From Nitrospirota bacterium (GTDB taxonomy: Bacteria; Nitrospirota; 9FT-COMBO-42-15; HDB-SIOI813), in contig JAHFER010000038.1 in the NCBI GenBank assembly GCA_023248365.1, positions 1 to 10,109 on the forward strand: 10,109 nucleotides of DNA, read 5' to 3'. The notes under the pieces are model-generated. The model saw only the letters and a program-made list of their open reading frames with translations, made no database searches and was not told the DNA's origin. This document shows, one piece after another, positions 7,126-10,109 of this stretch (position 1 is the first letter of the stretch; every line of letters begins with the position of its first letter). Made by a program: the position numbers and the translations under genes.

Positions 7126-7317
7126 TTATCTTTTTCCCTTTGATTTTATAATGTTTTTTATCTCTTTTATATTTTCTTCACTGTATAAACGCCAGTTCCG
7201 CCAATCCCTGATAACATTAGAAATCAGTCCTTCACTCTCCCATCTGAAAAGGGTAGCCTTTGCTATATCAAAAGTATCACATATTTCCTGTGTATAGTAT
7301 TTCTTATTTTTTTTCAT
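7126..7317 (-). CDS. Very small MerR-like helix-turn-helix protein
   Basis: The 63-residue product (from the ATG at 7317) is essentially one MerR-type winged helix-turn-helix. The helix-turn-helix is near residues 7-30 (YYTQEICDTFDIAKATLFRW, then ESEGLI). The wing is RDWRNWRLYS (37-46), followed by a last helix ENIKEIKNIIKSKGKR. It lacks the long dimerization helix and effector domain of classical MerR proteins, so no ligand can be guessed. An in-frame ATG at 7353 would add 12 residues with no resemblance to the family; neither start has a clear ribosome site. The gene is the first after a strong promoter and dyad and lies 5 bp before pilM, so it is probably cotranscribed with the pilus genes. 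DNA binding is a confident inference. A role as autoregulator of the pil-aro operon is speculative. Confidence 0.8.
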   Translation of the reverse strand: MKKNKKYYTQEICDTFDIAKATLFRWESEGLISNVIRDWRNWRLYSEENIKEIKNIIKSKGKR

Positions 7318-7360
7318 TCTCGGGACTGGTAAGGTATTAATATAAAATATCATCGGACTT

Positions 7361-7396
7361 TATATTAAGTATATTTAATATACTTAATATATTAAA
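7361..7396. repeat. AT-only dyad and 9-nt iterated repeat over the pil operon promoter
   Basis: A perfect inverted repeat is formed by tatattaagtatat (7361-7374) and atatacttaatata (7378-7391), separated by tta. Read on the minus strand, the same stretch also divides into four 9-nt near-copies: TTTAATATA (7396-7388), TTAAGTATA (7387-7379), TTAAATATA (7378-7370) and CTTAATATA (7369-7361). It covers most of the spacer, the -10 and the likely transcription start of the promoter, so it is a candidate operator. It contains one G-C pair per arm, so chance low-complexity structure must be considered. Confidence 0.6.
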
Positions 7397-7405
7397 TGGA
7401 GTCAA
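7377..7405 (-). promoter_or_regulatory. Predicted sigma-70-type promoter of the pil-aro operon
   Basis: The -35 box TTGACT (7405-7400) is separated by exactly 17 bp from the -10 box TATATT (7382-7377), both close to consensus. The start of transcription would fall near 7370, about 17 nt before the ATG at 7353 or 53 nt before the one at 7317. This is the only long non-coding stretch in the window (7354-7478, 125 bp) and it lies between ubiX and the MerR-like gene. The rest of the gap is AT-rich with a short direct repeat (tttaaaggtg at 7437-7446 and a near-copy ending at 7460). I see no convincing terminator for the ubiX transcript. Confidence 0.6.
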
Positions 7406-7478
7406 CATCTTTAATATAGTTTTTTAATAGGGTCTGTTTAAAGGTGATTTTAAAAAGGTGTGTTCGATGCTGTTTTAC

Positions 7479-8084
7479 TTACCCCCATCTTTGATACAGG
7501 GTATTTTCAATATGCAGGCTGTCGAGGATGCGGCCGACTATGAAGGCGATTATATCATCTATTGATTTGGGCTTGTTGTAGAATGCAGGCATGGCAGGAA
7601 TAATATGAACTCCCAATTCAGATAAGGTGAGAAGATTGCGGAGGTGGATGCTGTTTAACGGCGTCTCACGTGGAACGATAATTAATTTACGTTTTTCTTT
7701 AAGTGTGACATCTGCTGCCCGCTCAACAAGATTAGACGCAAGACCGCACGCTATTGAGGCGGCGGCCTTCATGGAGCATGGGACTACGATCATCCCATCT
7801 GTGTGTACAGAACCGCTTGCTATGGGAGCTAACAGGTTTTCTTCGTTGAAGTAATGAAGATTCTCCGGCTCTGCCTTAAAATAACGACAGATGTATGAAC
7901 TAATCTCTGCCTCACTACCTTCACAGAAAAAGCCTGTCTCTTCTTTTAGAATATACCAGCCTTCTTTTGTAATGGTCAAATAAATTCTGCATCCATTTCT
8001 TGTCAGGTTTTCAAGGAGTCTGATTCCATATATGCTACCGCTTGCCCCGGTAATTGCGACAATGTATGAGGGAAATGACGGCAT
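7479..8084 (-). CDS. ubiX: Flavin prenyltransferase UbiX
   Basis: UbiX attaches a dimethylallyl group to FMN, making the prenylated cofactor used by UbiD-type decarboxylases in ubiquinone synthesis or other (de)carboxylation. The 201-residue product has the flavoprotein N-terminal motif ITGASGSIYGIRLLE (11-25), the core SGSVHTDGMIVVPCSMK (90-106), LVERAADVTLKEKRKL (119-134) and the PRETPL loop (138-143), with Arg139 and Glu140 in the expected active-site position. The tail PAMPAFYNKP (163-172) and a final helical segment are also canonical. Length matches the family. The ATG is 2 bp after the rapZ stop, with GAGAGA upstream as a weak ribosome site, so it is likely cotranscribed with rapZ. No ubiD is in the window, so which pathway it serves cannot be told. 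Confidence 0.95.
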   Translation of the reverse strand: MPSFPSYIVAITGASGSIYGIRLLENLTRNGCRIYLTITKEGWYILKEETGFFCEGSEAEISSYICRYFKAEPENLHYFNEENLLAPIASGSVHTDGMIVVPCSMKAAASIACGLASNLVERAADVTLKEKRKLIIVPRETPLNSIHLRNLLTLSELGVHIIPAMPAFYNKPKSIDDIIAFIVGRILDSLHIENTLYQRWG

Positions 8085-8086
8085 AT

Positions 8087-8965
8087 CTAAAGTTTCTCTC
8101 TTTCAATATCCCTGTGACGAATGGTAGTATCAAATTCAATGCCTTTTATATGTTTTTCAAGGGTCTCAGCAATAAAAACCGACCGATGCCTTCCTCCTGT
8201 ACAGCCTATCCCTATATTCAGATAGTATCTCCCTTCATGTTCATACTGAGACATCAGGAAATCAATAAATTGAAAGAAATTTTTCAGAAAGTTGGTTGTC
8301 TGGGGCATTGATAGAAGATAGTCTGCAACTTCTTTTGTCTGGCCTGTCATAGGTTTTAAGTTAGTGACAAAATTAGGGTTAGGCAGGAACCTTACATCAA
8401 ATAACAGGTCAATATCATAAGGCACTCTGTACTTAAATCCAAAGGATATAATGTTTACGACTATCTTTTTTTCTCTACCCTTCTCTAAAAAGTTTCTGTG
8501 AATCTCTTGTTTAAGCTGGTGAATATTGAAGTCTGAAGTATCTATGATAAGTGTGGCCTTTTCACTAAGCCACTTTAATCTTTCCCGTTCAAGCCTTATT
8601 CCCTCAATAACCGGTTTATCCTTGGCAAGAGGGTGAGGTCTCCTTGTTTCGCTGAAACGACTGATGAGGGCTTCATCACTGGCGTCGAGATATGTAATCT
8701 CAATAGGATAAGCATTTTTCATCAGATCATTTAGTACCTTTTCAAATTCCTGAAGGAATTCCCCTTCACGTATATCAATACCCAAGGCTATTTTGTGTAA
8801 TTCACTGCCTGATTGTGTACATAATTCAACTAATTTTGGGAGTAACTGAGGGGGAAGATTATCAATGCAATAAAAACCTAAATCTTCAAAGCATCTCAGG
8901 GCATTACTCTTTCCTGCTCCTGAAAGGCCGCTGATAACGACCATACGGGGGGTATTAGATCTCAT
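8087..8965 (-). CDS. rapZ: RapZ/YvcJ family nucleotide-binding protein (RNase adapter)
   Basis: In E. coli RapZ binds the small RNA GlmZ and delivers it to RNase E, tuning glucosamine-6-phosphate synthesis. In other bacteria (YvcJ) it is a nucleotide-binding protein of less certain role. The 292-residue product is full length. Walker A GLSGAGKS is at 13-20, the family motif FYCIDNLPPQLLPKLVEL at 31-48, ETRRPHPLA at 106-114, SFGFKYRVPYDIDLLFDVRFLPNP at 174-197, and the C-terminal GCTGGRHRSV at 254-263, part of the RNA- and metabolite-binding domain. The ATG overlaps the rpoN stop in a 4-bp ATGA, with GGAG about 12 nt upstream. A link to rpoN is common in Gram-negative bacteria, although hpf or PTS genes often lie between; here they do not. 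The family call is very secure. The RNA-adapter function is inferred by homology. Confidence 0.96.
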   Translation of the reverse strand: MRSNTPRMVVISGLSGAGKSNALRCFEDLGFYCIDNLPPQLLPKLVELCTQSGSELHKIALGIDIREGEFLQEFEKVLNDLMKNAYPIEITYLDASDEALISRFSETRRPHPLAKDKPVIEGIRLERERLKWLSEKATLIIDTSDFNIHQLKQEIHRNFLEKGREKKIVVNIISFGFKYRVPYDIDLLFDVRFLPNPNFVTNLKPMTGQTKEVADYLLSMPQTTNFLKNFFQFIDFLMSQYEHEGRYYLNIGIGCTGGRHRSVFIAETLEKHIKGIEFDTTIRHRDIEREKL

Positions 8966-10109
8966 ATTACTAATTTTCTCCGCCTGCTTGCAGAAGGAAT
9001 CTTCAATTCTTTTCTATACTTTGCAACTGTCCTCCTAGCAATCTCAATCTGATTGTGTCTCAGATATTCCATGATCTGCTGATCACTGTAGGGCTTCTTA
9101 GGACTTTCTTCAGAGAGCAACCTTTCAATCATATCTCTGACACTCCTCGATGAACAATCGTCTCCACCATCTGATGTACCAAGACCGCTGCTGAAGAAGT
9201 ATTTCAATTCAAATATGCCCTGAGGAGACCCCATATATTTGTTATGGGTTACACGGCTGACTGTAGATTCATGCATCTGGATGTCTTCAGCAATCTCTCT
9301 TAAAGTAAGCGGTTTTAAGTGAGAGACACCTTTTTCAAAAAACTCCTCCTGATATTTAACAATGCTATGAGCAACCTTATATATCGTCCTGTTTCGTTGT
9401 TCAATACTCCTTATCATCCAGATAGCGGAACGGAACTTATCTTCAAGGTAACCCCGCTCATCTTCGCCAATGTTGCCTTTTCCTTTCAGCATCATCTTAT
9501 ATATAGGGTTTATCTTGAGTTTTGGAAGCCCTTCTTCATTCATCGTTACAAGGTATTGCCCCTCATGCTTTATAACATAGACATCCGGTACTATATAGGC
9601 ATTATCTGTTGAGTAAAATGACCTGCCAGGTTTTGGTTCAAGTTTTTCAATAATTCTGATTGCCTGTGACAGATCTTCAAGAGTAATATCTAATTTACGG
9701 GCAATGATCGGATAACGTTTTCTCTCGAAATCAGCAAGGTGTTCTGATACTATTGTTTCAACTATTGTTCCTGAGAATCCGATTTGTGCTATCTGGTTTA
9801 AAAGACATTCCTTTAAATCTCTGGCTGCAACTCCAGGGGGATCAAAGCTCTGAATAAACTTTAACACCTCAACCACCTTATCCGTTGAAGTACTGCTTTG
9901 GGAGCTTATATCCTCCACGGTAGACTGTAGATAGCCATTCTCATCCAGATTGCCTATTATTAGTTCTCCAATATCTTTAACAAGGGCATCAGAGGTGGAA
10001 AGATTTAACTGCCAGATTAAGTGATCATAGAGAGATGCCGGTTTTGTCAATATTTGCTCATAGGTGGGACTGTCCTCGTCATTGTCCTTTTGGAAAGATA
10101 ATTCCCTGT
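8962..10109 (-). CDS. rpoN: RNA polymerase sigma-54 factor, 5' end outside window
   Basis: RpoN directs core polymerase to -24/-12 promoters and needs enhancer-binding ATPases to open them; pilin genes are often among its targets. The frame is open to the right edge, giving 381 residues of a protein usually near 480. The missing part is the N-terminal activator-interacting region I and the following linker. No true start codon is in view: TTG at 10050 lies inside the conserved core-binding domain (YEQILTKPASLYDHLIWQL, visible residues 16-34). Further along are LIIGNLDENGYL, FDPPGVAARDLKECL, the DNA-binding helix-turn-helix LTLREIAEDIQMHESTVSRV (visible 268-287) and the RpoN box ARRTVAKYRK (about 9010-9039). 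The ending is IPSASRRRKL. All C-terminal hallmarks are intact. The stop overlaps the rapZ start, so the two are probably translationally coupled. Confidence 0.97.
   Translation of the reverse strand, partial: RELSFQKDNDEDSPTYEQILTKPASLYDHLIWQLNLSTSDALVKDIGELIIGNLDENGYLQSTVEDISSQSSTSTDKVVEVLKFIQSFDPPGVAARDLKECLLNQIAQIGFSGTIVETIVSEHLADFERKRYPIIARKLDITLEDLSQAIRIIEKLEPKPGRSFYSTDNAYIVPDVYVIKHEGQYLVTMNEEGLPKLKINPIYKMMLKGKGNIGEDERGYLEDKFRSAIWMIRSIEQRNRTIYKVAHSIVKYQEEFFEKGVSHLKPLTLREIAEDIQMHESTVSRVTHNKYMGSPQGIFELKYFFSSGLGTSDGGDDCSSRSVRDMIERLLSEESPKKPYSDQQIMEYLRHNQIEIARRTVAKYRKELKIPSASRRRKLVI

Noticed and set aside
7437..7460. Direct repeat tttaaaggtg and near-copy in the ubiX-MerR gap
   Set aside because: Too short and AT-rich to be distinguished from chance; noted in the promoter entry only.
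9319..9612. Plus-strand open frame of 97 codons opposite rpoN
   Set aside because: It overlaps conserved sigma-54 coding sequence on the other strand and shows no domain.

Overview
This window is a nearly gap-free, one-directional block of genes: every credible gene lies on the minus strand, so transcription runs from right to left. The proteins point to a Gram-negative bacterium with type IV pili and a sigma-54 system. Base composition is moderately AT-rich by eye. The pilMNOPQ genes followed by shikimate genes, plus a nearby rpoN-rapZ pair, would fit a Nitrospirota, Desulfobacterota (Geobacter-like) or related lineage. That placement is inference from gene order and protein style only.

Layout in order of transcription. 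(1) Right edge to 7479: rpoN (sigma-54, 5' end outside the window), rapZ and ubiX are tightly packed. rpoN and rapZ overlap by 4 bp, and rapZ and ubiX are 2 bp apart. (2) 7478 to 7354 is the only sizeable non-coding region (125 bp). It holds a good sigma-70-type promoter (TTGACT, 17 bp, TATATT) overlaid by an AT-only dyad and four 9-nt near-direct repeats. (3) 7317 to 2373: a very small MerR-like DNA-binding protein, then pilM, pilN, pilO, pilP and pilQ, the inner-membrane platform, alignment complex and outer-membrane secretin of the type IV pilus machine. Most junctions are ATGA overlaps or a few bases. (4) 2360 to the left edge: aroC, aroK and aroB (3' end outside the window), enzymes of the shikimate pathway. 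pilMNOPQ next to aroK-aroB is a widely conserved arrangement (for example in Pseudomonas). Here aroC sits between them, an order I also recall from Geobacter.

Functional reading: the promoter upstream of the MerR-like gene probably drives the whole pil-aro block, with the small regulator as a candidate autoregulator. A GC-rich palindromic repeat sits exactly at the start of aroK between 7-bp direct repeats, and keeps the reading frame so the kinase may carry a 19-residue repeat-encoded extension. A hairpin followed by a U-rich tract lies between aroK and aroB and may attenuate aroB.

Most of the window is conserved housekeeping and pilus sequence. I see no mobile element with a transposase, no CRISPR, no tRNA or rRNA and no obviously new multi-gene system. 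The points worth a second look are the small regulator with its repeat-rich promoter, the repeat at the aroK start, and the small structural repeats around aroK.
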